Shown one piece after another: positions 46,301-58,700 of a stretch of DNA of 64,000 bases. The translations under genes were made by a program, and so were the position numbers. The stretch's first letter is position 1. Each line of letters opens with the position of its first letter. Source of the DNA: Effrenium voratum. Taxonomy: Eukaryota > Sar > Dinophyceae > Suessiales > Symbiodiniaceae. The notes under the pieces were generated by a model. It saw nothing but the letters and a program-made list of their open reading frames with translations. It did no database searches and had not been told where the DNA came from. The stretch spans positions 64,501 to 128,500 of the forward strand of contig CAUJNA010000589.1 of assembly GCA_963377175.1 (NCBI GenBank), in the 5' to 3' direction.

Positions 46301-47095
46301 GGTTCCCGAAACCGGTCATGAGGGGTACAACGGGGATTGCTAACCACGTAGCTCTTTTCCAGACACAGCCCCCCTGAGGCCCTGGCCTCGCTCGCCAAAC
46401 TGCCAAGCGGCAGATCCTGGCTGGATCTCAGAAAGGAGGTCAAAAGCAGAGAAGCCTCGCTTTCTACGTGGAACCCTGTTGGGAGAACCCAGCCCTAGGA
46501 AGGATATGATTCAGCAACTTCTTGAAGAGCACGGAGTCAGTGGTGAAACAGCTGGAATCCCAACCCGCTTTCCTAAGTTAGGAAGTCCACCACCACATTC
46601 CGCCCACCACATAAAAGGACACCTAGGGTAAAGCAGGGGTTTTCCCACCAAGAACCCAGCTTAGCTCAGCTTAAACCAGGTCTTTGGGAGGTTTGGGTCC
46701 TTTGTTTCCTAGTCATCGAACCCGAGCCGGTGGCTTCCCTCGGGCGTCTCACAAAAAACAAAAACAAAAAACATGGCACCGGACAAAACCCTGCTTCGCG
46801 GGCCCTCCCCACCAGGTGCTTAAAACCGCCAAAAGTGTTTTCCTTCTTTCTTTTATTCTATGCAACAAGCTATCTAATTATATACAAATCTATCTCAGTT
46901 GGCCAAAGGACCCAGAAATAGAAGGTTAACCGTTTGGAGCCGCGACTCAGAAATCGAAGTTGGACCCAACAGCGGTCAGAAGGTCAGCTTTGAACAACTA
47001 AGATATATAAAGAAACAAAGTCCATGTACAAGCAAGCTCAAAAGAAATCCAAACCAAGAGCCCCAAACTCCAGGTGTTGTTGTTTTTTTTTTTTT

Positions 47096-47136
<41 letters not shown>

Positions 47137-50100
47137 CGCTTTTTTTTCCAGAAGGGGCCCGCTTGCAACGGACTCTTGGTTGATTCATAGGGGTGTCCCA
47201 TCTTAGAGGATAATTTTCAGAGGTTGAGTCACAACCAACTGATATTCAAATTGTGGCTCCTGGGTCACGCGGCGCTTTGCTTTAACATGACTCTAGTTTA
47301 ACACAACCTCGATCCGCCCCGCGGGCCAAGCAAAGTGAAGCTTGAAAATTGGTCCGCTATGCTCGAAGATATGTTCACCACACTCACCCGTGACCCGTAG
47401 GGCAACGGCAACAGTATAGGGGACAAAAACAATCGAGCGGGCTACTAGAATCACAATTGAACCCGGAAGTAGAACCACCTACTAAAAAGTGCTCTTTCTC
47501 TTTTAAAGGGAGGGGTACTAGAACCACCTACTAAATATATGGTTTCGTGTTTTTTGGGATGGGAGAGATGGGCACTGCTCAAATGACCATTCAGCGACAA
47601 CGCCTTTCCAACCGAAGTCGCGCCGGGAATCGCGCTCCTCTTCGTCCCGCTTCCGCTTCTTGGCTTCGTCCACCCTGGCGCGTGGAGTCTTGGAGGCTGT
47701 GTCTGACCATGGTTGAAACCGTTATATGGCGGTATTTAGAGGGTTCCCTCGGGAAAGGGTGGTTCCCTGGGTTACCTACTTTGCATGTAAATGGATTCAC
47801 TGGGATAACGTCTGTTGGGATTTACGTTGAATCGAATCGGACACCATTGCTGGACGGTGCCGCGAAATGGATTCGACCCTTGGTGTTTGGACCCAGGCTG
47901 GGTGATTTTTAGGAATCGGACCGGGTCCGATTCCAAAACGGCTCGCAAGAGCTTTCCTTTGCGCTTTCCCTCAAGACCACAAGAAACAGGGCACACATGT
48001 GGACAATTGGGCGAGGCTGACCGATTGGTGTATCACCTTGAAGCGAATTTTTTCGGCGGCACTTTCTGGGTGCTTCGCTTTTTTTTTTTGGGGGGGGGGC
48101 TGCTTAGAATGCAAACGCAAGGACACATCCCATTGAGCTCCTTGAGACAAACCCACTTCAAATTTCTCAAGGTTCCCTAATAGGGCAAGCACTGCCAAAT
48201 GGCACGGACAAATCTCTGCACCTAGGATGAAACCCTGCAAATAGTGGCATATAGCACCAATCCCTTTGACTCTCTACCTACTCCAAATGGAACGCCATAG
48301 GATCACTGTTGGCAAATTGGTATTGCCAGCGGGAATTCAGGGACCACCAAAGGAAGTCCCCAAAATATGCAGCCCCTAAAAACGAGGGGGCCCTTTTGGC
48401 TCACCTTTGCCATCCAAAACGGGGCAGCTCCATCATTTTGAGAAACGCTCGCCTCTCTTCCTGGTTGGTTCTAGCCCCTAGGTCCTCCAGTAGAGACGTT
48501 AGAATAAGGGTACCCTTTTTTCTGCAGTCTATTTTAGTAGGGGAACCGAATCCTCCAACAAAAAAAGTTGGTAAAAGTTGGCACTACTGCGGGACCTAGG
48601 CCCTTTCCTTCAACCAAACGCCGAGATCTCGCTCGCCCGTTTCGCCGTTTCGCCGCATCGCCTCAGCTCTGCCTCTGGGCGCAGGATGCGGTCCTTGACA
48701 ATCACCTCCAGCAGATCCTCAGCCGCTTTTGGGGGGGTTCCCGCCCCAACAAAACAAACACTCTTAAGCCCGCCCTTAAGGTCCCTTGAAGCCCCCCACC
48801 CCCACCCCCCACCCCCCATCATTTTAAGCATGACTGGAGGGTTATTCAGAGGTAAACATTCTGACCGACAACTGCATTTCTGGGCTCGGGATCCGGGGAT
48901 TCTGACCTTGTTGGCACAATCGCTGGCCCGCATGTGCCTCAGGATGCTGGAAATGTTCCTTTGTGACTGAGATTCATCCAAGCTTGGCGCTTAGGTCCAT
49001 GTGGGACAACATCCACTTCGCACCATTTGGGAGGCTGGAAACCCTAACATTGCCTGATTCAAATTTTGTCTGAACAAATGCGGGTATTTGGAGTCTTGGG
49101 TCCCATCAATCACAATCCTATGGAACCTTCTGAAGGCCATCGGCTGACGCGGTTAGTAACCCCGCACCTGAGGAACCCTGGTTTATGAGTCGATTCCCCT
49201 GTGAATATCAACAAACAATGGTCTCAACCATGGTTTCAAAGTGCAAACGGATTTCGTCCATCCAAAGTACGCCCCACCAAACAGGGACCTAGAACAGGCG
49301 AAATTGGGATGTTCAAAGAGCGCTTGTATCGAGTCTCTCCCGCCGCAGCTTTCGCCCAAGTACAAATGACACCTTTCAAACTGTGGCATCCATACTGTGA
49401 TGGACAAAATCCATTTCGCACCACCCAAGACACCATGGGAAACCATACCGTTTGTTGGTATTTACAGGGGGAATCATCATTCCAGGGGCTTCTTAGGTGG
49501 TGCGAAATGGATTTCGTCCATCCACAGCATCTAGTGAGCCTTCACGTATAACAGATATCCGGCCACGGACAGCCGCCCACCGACCGGTGCTTGCAGTCCC
49601 ACAGTCTACTTCCCAACCTGCAGAGTCGACTCGGAGTTTGAACTGTTTTGCCGCATGAAGAAACCTGGCAACCAAAACTGGGGTCATGGTTTTGACGTTG
49701 CGAGGCCCTTAAGAGAGTGCCACTGCTCTTCCAAACACCTCTGATCGTCCACTCCCATTGTTGAAAAGACGATTTCAAAAGCAGGACCCCCCCCCCCCCC
49801 CACCCTTAATCATGACTGGAGGGTTATTCATCAGGGGTAAACGTTCTGATCAACAGCTGCATTTCTCCCTCAGGGGTTGGGGTGGTTTTCTGCAAACATT
49901 TGGATCCCTTTTACTTGGCTTCCCTTTGATGGTTGATGCTTAAAAGGGAATGTATTTTTGCCCCACCACCCCCTTTACCTGGAGACAAGATACTCCACAA
50001 ACTCACCTGGATTTCAACTTCCCATTAGTGGTAACAAATTCACCTGGCACCCAAGAAGCATTCCCAGGTTCCCCAGAATATACTTCAACCCTCCCCCCAC

Positions 50101-50213
50101 CCCCAGTTGTTGTATTGATTGTACTCTTATGTTTATCTAAAAAACAAAAAACGCTTGAGAGACTTTGCAAAATATGCTCACCCCCCCCCCCAGTTGTTTT
50201 TTGTATTTTGCTA

Positions 50214-50263
<50 letters not shown>

Positions 50264-53200
50264 ATATTGTTTAAACAAAAAAAAAAGAGACTTCACTCCA
50301 GGACTGGCACCTCCTGCGCGGTCCCTCCACCCCTCCCACCTCCCACCGACTCGCCTGCAGCTCCTTGGTGTCCTCCAGCTCCAGCGCCTCAGCGGCCTCT
50401 GCCAGCAGCAGCTGCCGCGTGACCCGGCCGTACTTCAGCGCCACCAGCAGCAGCTCCTGGGCCTGCGGCGACGACTTCAGGGGAGGCTTCCAGGGGCGGG
50501 GTGCAGGGGGGCGGAGGGAAGGGGGGGGAGGGGGGTGTGGCAGGGGTGTAGCGGGGGTGGGAGGGATCTGTGGGTCGGGTTTCAGGTGGGTACAGCCCAA
50601 GGGCAGCCTTTGAAGGGTAAAGGCGACTCAAGGGGAGGATTCAGGGGTGGGGCGGACGAGCGACGGGGGGCATGGCTGGGGGTTTCCCAGGATGTCCACG
50701 TGGGCACAGACCACTTCACCTACCTACAGGACATCCTTTAAAAAGTAAACAGTTGGATATTTCAGGAACAACTCAGTTGGACCAGGTCTTTGGAAGGTTT
50801 GGGTTTCCTTTAAAGGCTTCTGGAGAGGGAGGGGTGCGGCAGGGAGGGAGGGGGAGGGGTTCCGTGGGTAGGGTTTCACGTGGGTACAGCCCATTTTATC
50901 TACCTAAAGGGCAGACTTTGAAGGGTAAACAGGGAGTCACCAACAAAACCCGGTCTGACAAGGTCTCTGGAAGGTGTGGCTTTGTCTCTCGGTTTTTTGG
51001 GGGGTTGCCCTTTGCAGGGTGGTCTACAAAGCAAAAAAAGAAGAAGAAAAAACAAGAGGCCGCGTGGATAAACCGTTGGATTTTCCACCAACAACCCAGT
51101 TTAAACCAACTCAGGCGGCCGAGCGGCTTCCGACTCGGGGGGCTTCCTGATGAGGGGTGTTTATGGAGTCCCCAAGCGGGCGGGGTAGTTGCGTATTGGA
51201 GGCTGGGTAGTTGAGAGCGCGGTCAAGTCCGGTGTAAGTGTTGGGAATGTCCTAACGCAAAATGTGCAAACATCTCTCATGGGCGAAGTGTGCGAAAGAA
51301 GCGCTTCCCATTTGAGTTTGAGGCAACCGTTCTACAAAGGGGGTGGTTTCAAAAGGGAACCAAATTGGGGAACCCACCAATTTTGGGTGGGTCCCCGGTT
51401 TTAAAGGGAACCCCCCCCCAAAACAAAAAAAAACTTTTTTGGGCGTCCCCTAAAAAGAACACACCAAAATAGCCGCTTGGTTCAGCTCAGGCTGGTTATT
51501 CAAAAGACTTGAAGAAACGGTCCCACCATTTTTCGATCCACCCCTTTGGCCATCTGCGGACGGGCGGGCGCGGGCCGGGGTGAGAGTGAAAGAGGATGCC
51601 CAGGCCTTGTCGCCGTACCTGCAGCCCACGTGCTCCAGGAAGTGCGGGAAGCGCAGGCGCGCGAAGATCTCATCGATCTCAATGTGGTAGACCTCATGCA
51701 AGCTGCAGGTCAAATGGGTATGGGTCAAAATTAAACCACCAGGAGACCGCAGGTTTTAGTCTTTGGTTCCATTTACCAGGGTTCCTTGCGGAGGGTTGCG
51801 AAATCCATCCAACGCACCACGTAAGAAACCCTGGAAGGATGACTTCCCTGTAAATGCAAGCACGCAATGGTTTCAACCATGGCTTCGAAGTGGTGCAGGG
51901 TTTTGTCCATCCATGGTAGGTGAAAGGGAAACCACCAATTCCAGTTCTGACTTTGATACCCAAAAACAAACAAAATTGTGATGCGCAGCGGGTGGACAAG
52001 TTTGTTGGTAATGGAGCCATTCCTGAGCTTGGGCTCTTCCATGTTGGTCCTCAAAAGACGCCTGGATAGGTCTGGACAAAATCAGTTTTGATAAACAGGA
52101 AACCATGAATTCCGGGCTAAGACACCTTCGTGGATGGGCTGGGTTTGTTTGCCCCAGCTCGTTTTGGGGCGTGCCCGGAACCCCAAACACGGCAACCAAA
52201 AGACGGCTCAATCAGCTGCTTGACCATTGGGAAATCGGGCAAAGCGAGAGCCCGACATCATTGCAACCCGAAGCAAACGTCAAGTTAGGGAGCTTTAAGG
52301 TTGGCCCCAAAAAGACACACCGGAACAGTTTCGTGAAAGGAGGTCTAACTTTTATATCGCTTGACAATCCAGAGCTTGACAATCGAGAAATCGATTCGGC
52401 AAAGCGAGAGCCCGGCGTTGCAACCCGAAGAGGGGCATCATTTGGTAATCATTGCAAGCTTTTGCTCACTTCCTGAGTGGATTGGACAAAACAAATCCGA
52501 ACTTGCTGTTTACCAGGCTAACTTCTATGGCTACTTGCTCAACTTTACGGCGAATCTATCACTACTGGAAATCGGTTTTTTGCCCAGGGGACTGAAAGCA
52601 AACGGCAAGGGTATAGGGATTATTGGAACCCCTGCATAAAAAAAAGGTCGTAGCCTCAGTAGCACCCAGTCAATGGTTTGGGCGCACAAAAAATTGTACC
52701 CTCAAAACGATTGAAGCCCAGGCACCTGGAAGTGACTATATGGGGGGTAAAGCAACTATGCCTCCTTAAAACCCCTATGACCTCCGAACATGTGGGGGGG
52801 GGTTTTAGGGAATCCCCCTCCAAACAAAAGGCAACATGTTGGAAAAAAACAACAACAACAAACGGTGAGTTTCCTTGTAGCTTCCCTGCTTGCTTGTTTT
52901 CTCTCTTTCTTCTTAGGCAAAAGAAGTGTGCCGACTTCAAAAGAGACCAGCCACCCATTCTTCCAGGGCGAAAACAAATCCCGCGACATGCCTCGGATGT
53001 CCATCGATCCCTCGATCCCTCGGTCCGCCGTCCGCTTCGCTCGCTCAGGCGCGCGCCTGCAGGTACTCCACGGCCGGGGTAGCGGTGCAGAGGTTGTGCT
53101 GAAGCAGCACCAGCATGGCGTTCCGCAGCTGCGGGAAGCCCAGGTCCTGACACCGATCCGAACTGCAGATCGGTCCCAGCGGTAGAAGCGTCCCTCGGTT

Positions 53201-55701
53201 TTTTGGGCGGCTAGCCAAATCGGTGGTTTTTGAGCCAAATCGGTGGTTTGGAGGTGAAACGGGATGGTTTCCCGGGTAGATGATGAAACATCGATCCGAA
53301 CCCCTCGGTAGAAGCTTCCGTCGTTGGGTGGTTTGGAGCTGAAGCGGTGGGTTTGGTGGTGAAACGGGACTTGTTGGCTGGATGAAAATCCCATGGCATT
53401 TCCCTGCAAGATGAGTTGCAAGGTCGACCAGGAAGCGGAATCCATCTATGTTCAAAACCAAGAAAGGTCGTTGCCTGACACGTTGCGAACCGATCGGTCC
53501 GATTTTGTCCGATCGGCTCAGCTTCCCTGGTTGGGTTTGGAGGTGGGTTGGATTTGGTTGATCGCAGATCGGTTTGCTTCCCTCGTTGGGTGGGATGAAA
53601 ATTCCATGGCGTTTCCCTGGAAGATGAGCTCCTGACACGTAGCGAACCGATCGGTCCGATGTTGTCCGATCGGTAGAAGCTTCCCTGGTTGGCTGGTTTG
53701 GTGGTTCGAATCGGTGGGTTTGGTGGTGAAACGGGACTCGTTGGTTGGGAAATTCGTGGTGGTGAAACAGGACTCGTTGATTGGACAAAAGCCAATGGAT
53801 TTCCCTGGTAGATTCTGAGTTGCAAGGTCAACCAGGAATCGGAATCCATCTATGTTCAACCAAGACCAAACAAGGAAGCTTCTCTCGTTGCTCGTTGGGT
53901 GGTTGGGAGCCGAATCGGCGGGATTGGTGGTGAAACGGGATTGTGATCCCCATTTACCCAGATCCCGGCATCCGAACCGCAAGAAGAAAGCGGAAAACAA
54001 AGCAAACAAAAAAAACGCGCCGGGTTCTGCTTTTTGACCATTTCAGGGTAGACTTACACCCAGCTGGTTCGTGTTCCCCAAAAGGCGAACCCATGGGTGC
54101 AAGTCTATCTTGGGGTAGTCAAGAAGTAAAACTCTGAAACAGCGAGTGTCCACCTTTTTTGGTTGAACCACCTTTTTTGGTTGAATCTGTGGAAAGAGTG
54201 TGAAAGTTGGACACTGGTGGCTTTCTTGGTCTCTGCCAAAAGTCGAGCAACGACAGGATAAGACCTGTTCTTGTATTTTCAGGTAGCAGAAAGCGTAGGC
54301 CCGACCGCCAGAAAAACGGAGGTAAGAAAGGAATGAAGCAAGAAAGGTAAAACAAGGGTTTTAGTGGAAGTGGGGTGGGGACAAGCTGGGTGTGAATGAC
54401 TTGGACGCGGTGCGAAACTGAGTCCCGTTGCTTTGTGGAGGATGTGAGTCTCCCAACCCCCACTGGACTCGCCTACGGAAAGCCATTCCGGCTGATCATT
54501 AGTCCCACCTGGCGCCTGGCAGAATACCCTCAATTAAGCCTGGCCAAGTGAGTCAAAATCAAAATTCGGTACAAAATGGTTAACCCACAACCATGTAAAG
54601 AATTAAGCAGGCGGATATCCGCAACCATTTATGGTTGGGATTCTCCCTAACCTTCATCAATCCCCGGGGTTTGATTGGCTCAATTAAACCTGGCCAAGTG
54701 ACCCAAAACCCTGGGCGAACAGTTCAAAAGGGCGGCTGAAACTATTTATGGTTGGGGGATTTGAGTCCCAAGTAGTAAGTGTTTTACGCTGCGGATGGAC
54801 AAAATCCACTCCGCACCAGTTGGTAGGTGCTTTATCCCAGTTGTCATAGGCTTTACAGGGAGTTCAAGGGGAAAATACCCGTTTTCAGGTTTCTCCGATT
54901 TGGAGATACACCTGGGAAAGTGGTCTACACGAAGTCTATAGCAAAAAAACAAAAGGCCGCCATTTTGTGTTGGGACTGTCCCCTAACGTTCGCTTACCTG
55001 GAGTAAGCCCCCTAATATAAATTCCTCGCTCCTACTTGGATGACCTGCCTGTTTGCCCACTAATGAAAGACTGCTAATGATTTCTGTGTCTTGCTTGCTC
55101 TTTGTAGGGAGGATGGCAATGACCCTTGTACCAACCATCCCCTAAAAAACCCAATAATTCGCCAAGGAGCATTCCCAATTGCCCCTTCTAGATTCCTCTT
55201 TTGACCGCACCCAGGATTGCCACAGTTCAGTGAATTTATCTGTAGTGGGTGTGTCTCTTTTTAGGCCCCCCACCCACCAAAAAACAAGAAGTGGAGTTCC
55301 TTTGGGATGTCCTTTAAAACCACCAAAAGAGGGGTACCAACTCCGAAAAAAAGACACAGACCCATCCTCGCTGGGGACCCCCCACCACTGTTCGAGGGAG
55401 GGACAAGTCCAAGTAAGCCATTGGGAAATGGCTGTGTCAAAAATGGAGTAACCCCAAAATGGCTTGCCCTGGTAAATGGAACCAAGGACTACTGCGGTCC
55501 ATATCCTGGTGGTCAATTTTGACCCATACCCAAATCCCAACCAGTACCTGACCTTCTGGGTCTCTCACGGATCTTGGGCGGGGCCATCCCACGGAAACCT
55601 GGCCTGACAAAAATCAAAAGGTTCTCAGGTATCAAAGTGAATCAAAAACCATGTTATTCTCAAAATGGGCTTGGTCCAACCCTCCAAACTCAGTCTTTGT
55701 T

Positions 55702-55738
<37 letters not shown>

Positions 55739-58700
55739 CTCTCTCCCTCTATTTATTTATCTGTCCCTTTCCTTTCCTGTTTTCTTTTCTCTGAATGATT
55801 CTCAATATTTGTCTCTTTCTCTTTCTCTCCCTTCCACTCTCCTCTCTCTCTCTCTCTCTCACTCCTGGGCATAGAAAACGATCTCCCTCATCTGCAGGCC
55901 TTAGCATCCATCCCCGTCATGATTTTGGTTCCTCCGCTGCCATACCAAGAGGAATTGCCTCCAAATTGTGTGTCGTTATTAAAGCCACCATGTTGGGGGG
56001 TCCCCTAAAAAGAACACACCCAAATAGCCGCTTGTTTCAGCTCAGCGTGGTTATTCAAAATGCTTGAAGAAACGGGTACCAGGCGATGTTTGGATTTGGG
56101 GAGGCATTTGTCCATAATCCAAGGCCGCCGAATCGCCTGCATTCTCCTCATTCCCCCCCCCCCCCGTTGAGGGGCATTGGGTCGGGGGGAAACGTCTTTG
56201 TTACCTTCTAAAACCCATCGGAAAAGGGCCGAAGCGCTTCCAAACACAATACGACTCTTCAAATGCTGCGTTTTGATAAGTTGGAGAAATCTGTGACCTC
56301 ACCGCTCACTCGGGGTCTGTGGGAGCAACTGACACAATTTACGCGTAGTCTTGCTAGAGTGGGGGGGGGGGGGGCATGGGGGACCCACGCAGATGTCCCA
56401 GCATTGCCAGGAGGCCCACCCAAAGTATTGCAGCGGGCCCGCCCAAAAAGAATTGATGCAAGTACTTGATGTCACACTTGATGCTGACAATCATAGGCTA
56501 AAAAGCTTGCAAGACCCCAAAGTTTGACAGTGCAACTGTCCACCTGAAATTAGTCCATATAAATACTTGGCTTCCTTTAAGCACAACTATGTCAGATGCA
56601 ACAGAACATGGAGAAAGAAGCCCAAACATAGGTACGCCTTCGCCTTGCCACTGTCCCCGGCCGTGACATAGTCGGGGCGCAAATGCTTAGTGTCAGCCCC
56701 CAATTTCCCCCATGTCTCTTTCTCTTGCGGACAAGTTTGTTGCTATCCTTGTTTATTTATTCTTATTTTTCCCGGGGCTCATTTCATTATCTGGCATGTG
56801 GTCACGTGCGTTTGCTTGCGAATCCTTGTCGGCACGCCGACCGCATGTTCTGCCCCCAAAGCGCGCAGCTTCTCCGAAACACCGGAGAAACAGGAACAAA
56901 TCGTGAATTCCTTACATGCAGGTAGCCTCTCAAGAAGGGTGGCCCTGGCCATCAAGAAGGACACAGCATCTTGAACTTGGGCTTCCCCTTTTCTTTGTGT
57001 TTGGTTCAGACAGGCAAATCCCGCAAAAAACAAGGCGGAGCGCCCCCCGCCTCCCTCCCCCAACCACCTAAACAAGTCAAATGCTTGAACAAACTAGATT
57101 TCTGAACTAAAGAATCAGACCACCCAGATCACTGCACAAACCCCTCCGTATCTTGTCCCCAAATCGCCAGAGGATTCCCATGCGGGGAGAAAAAAAAAAG
57201 GGCACTCCTTTTCTGGTAGTTCCGCTACAGTGCTCAAGACCCCCACCCTCCCCCCCCCCCCCCGCCAATTTGGGTGTTTAAAGGTACCCTTCCGCAAAGA
57301 AAAAGGAGAAAAAAAGGGGCACTCTTTTTCTGGCAGCTGCAATTCCCATGAGAAAAAAGGGCGATCTTTTTCTGGTAGCTGACGGTAGCTGTGTTTAAAG
57401 GGAACCCCCTCAAAACGAGAAGGGACAAAAAGGGGCTCTCCACCCACCCCCCTTCCCAAATTGGGTGTTTAAAGGGAACCCCCCCCCTCAAAAAAGAGGA
57501 GAAACATGGGCGCTCTTTCTCTGGTAGCAACCCCTCAAAAAGGGACCCCCCCCCAAAAAAAGAAGCAAGGTTTAAAGGGAACCCCCTCAAAAAAAGGGGG
57601 GAAAAGGAAAAATCAAACCCAAAAAAAGGGGGAAAAATCAAACAAAGAAAAACATCTAACAAATGAAGAAAAAAGAGAGAGAGAGAGAGAGCAAAAAACG
57701 GGGTTCGCACCCCTTTGAGGGGCTGGGGTCTGGGGACTTCAGCCCCGCTCCTATCGTGAGCCCTGCGGCGGCCCCGCTCCAGCAGCAGCTGGCCCGCGCG
57801 CGCCACCACGGGGCCGAAGTGGTCCTGCGGATCTCTGGAGAAACCAATGGGAATTCCAGCGCTTCAACTGGAATTCCAGGTACAAAGGGATATACCAAAA
57901 GGGAATACCAAACAAAAAGGGAATACCACATGGAAAGGGTGCCCATGCGGGTCTGCCTCCATTCTACTTGGTTGACGTTGGAAGGGGAGCAAAAATGGAA
58001 AAAAATAGCAGCTAAGCGGGAATTTCAACCACTAAACAACAATAAGCAAAAAAGTAAAATGTTTCCCAACAACAACCATGTCTAGGGGTTTTCCCGGTTG
58101 AACCCTCAAAAACGACACACCCAAATGTCTAGGGGTTGGTTCCGATTCCATTCTTTTCAGCCGTCGTTCTTTGCAAAAACCGGAGCCGTTTCCCCAGGGT
58201 TGTTGGTGGTTTTCTAGAAAGAAGGATCCCTGGAAAGAATGGGGAAGTTACCCCTAGATCAATGGTTTCCCTTTGGAACCACCCCAAAAAGGCACACCCG
58301 AAGAAAGACATACCCAGGCGCTTCCTCAACGGGAATTTTCCAGGTATACCACACATCCGTATGACTTATCCATCCTTTTTGGATGCCTCATTTTTGCAGG
58401 CTTCGAACAGGAAGCCAACAAGTCACAAACCATACTTGGATGACTAGCCCAACTAAGTGCTCGGAAACCCCCCGTAGGATTCGTCCCTTAACGTTGCAGG
58501 ATCAATCGTCCTTCGACGACATGCCAAACTAAGCTGATCATCCACGTGCCCTCGGCGCCTGAAATCGGGACTCGGCGAGTCCGTGTCAAAACCTGGTCTT
58601 AAAGCCGCACCATCTGTGGGTGGGTCTGTCAATTGCCAACCGTCACTTGCACGGATCTTGATTGTGGCTTACCCTTGTATTAGTCGCGGATCAAAATCAG

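Larger units (their letters stand above)
53147..56841 (-). other. RPC3 intron 3, largest (3.7 kb)
   Basis: It contains the 53.2-53.95 kb direct-repeat block, a family G copy at 54.5 kb, CT-rich tracts near 55.7 and 55.85 kb, and C- and G-tracts (56.15, 56.36 kb). No further exon could be supported. Confidence 0.6.

Noticed and set aside
46375..46475. Plus-strand PEALASLAKLPSGRSW reading as an exon
   Set aside because: It lies antisense inside RPC3 intron 8, without convincing splice context.
56770..56985. Long minus frame around the microexon as one 200-bp exon
   Set aside because: Only the nine-residue part fits the family gap; the rest has no counterpart and ends in a stop.
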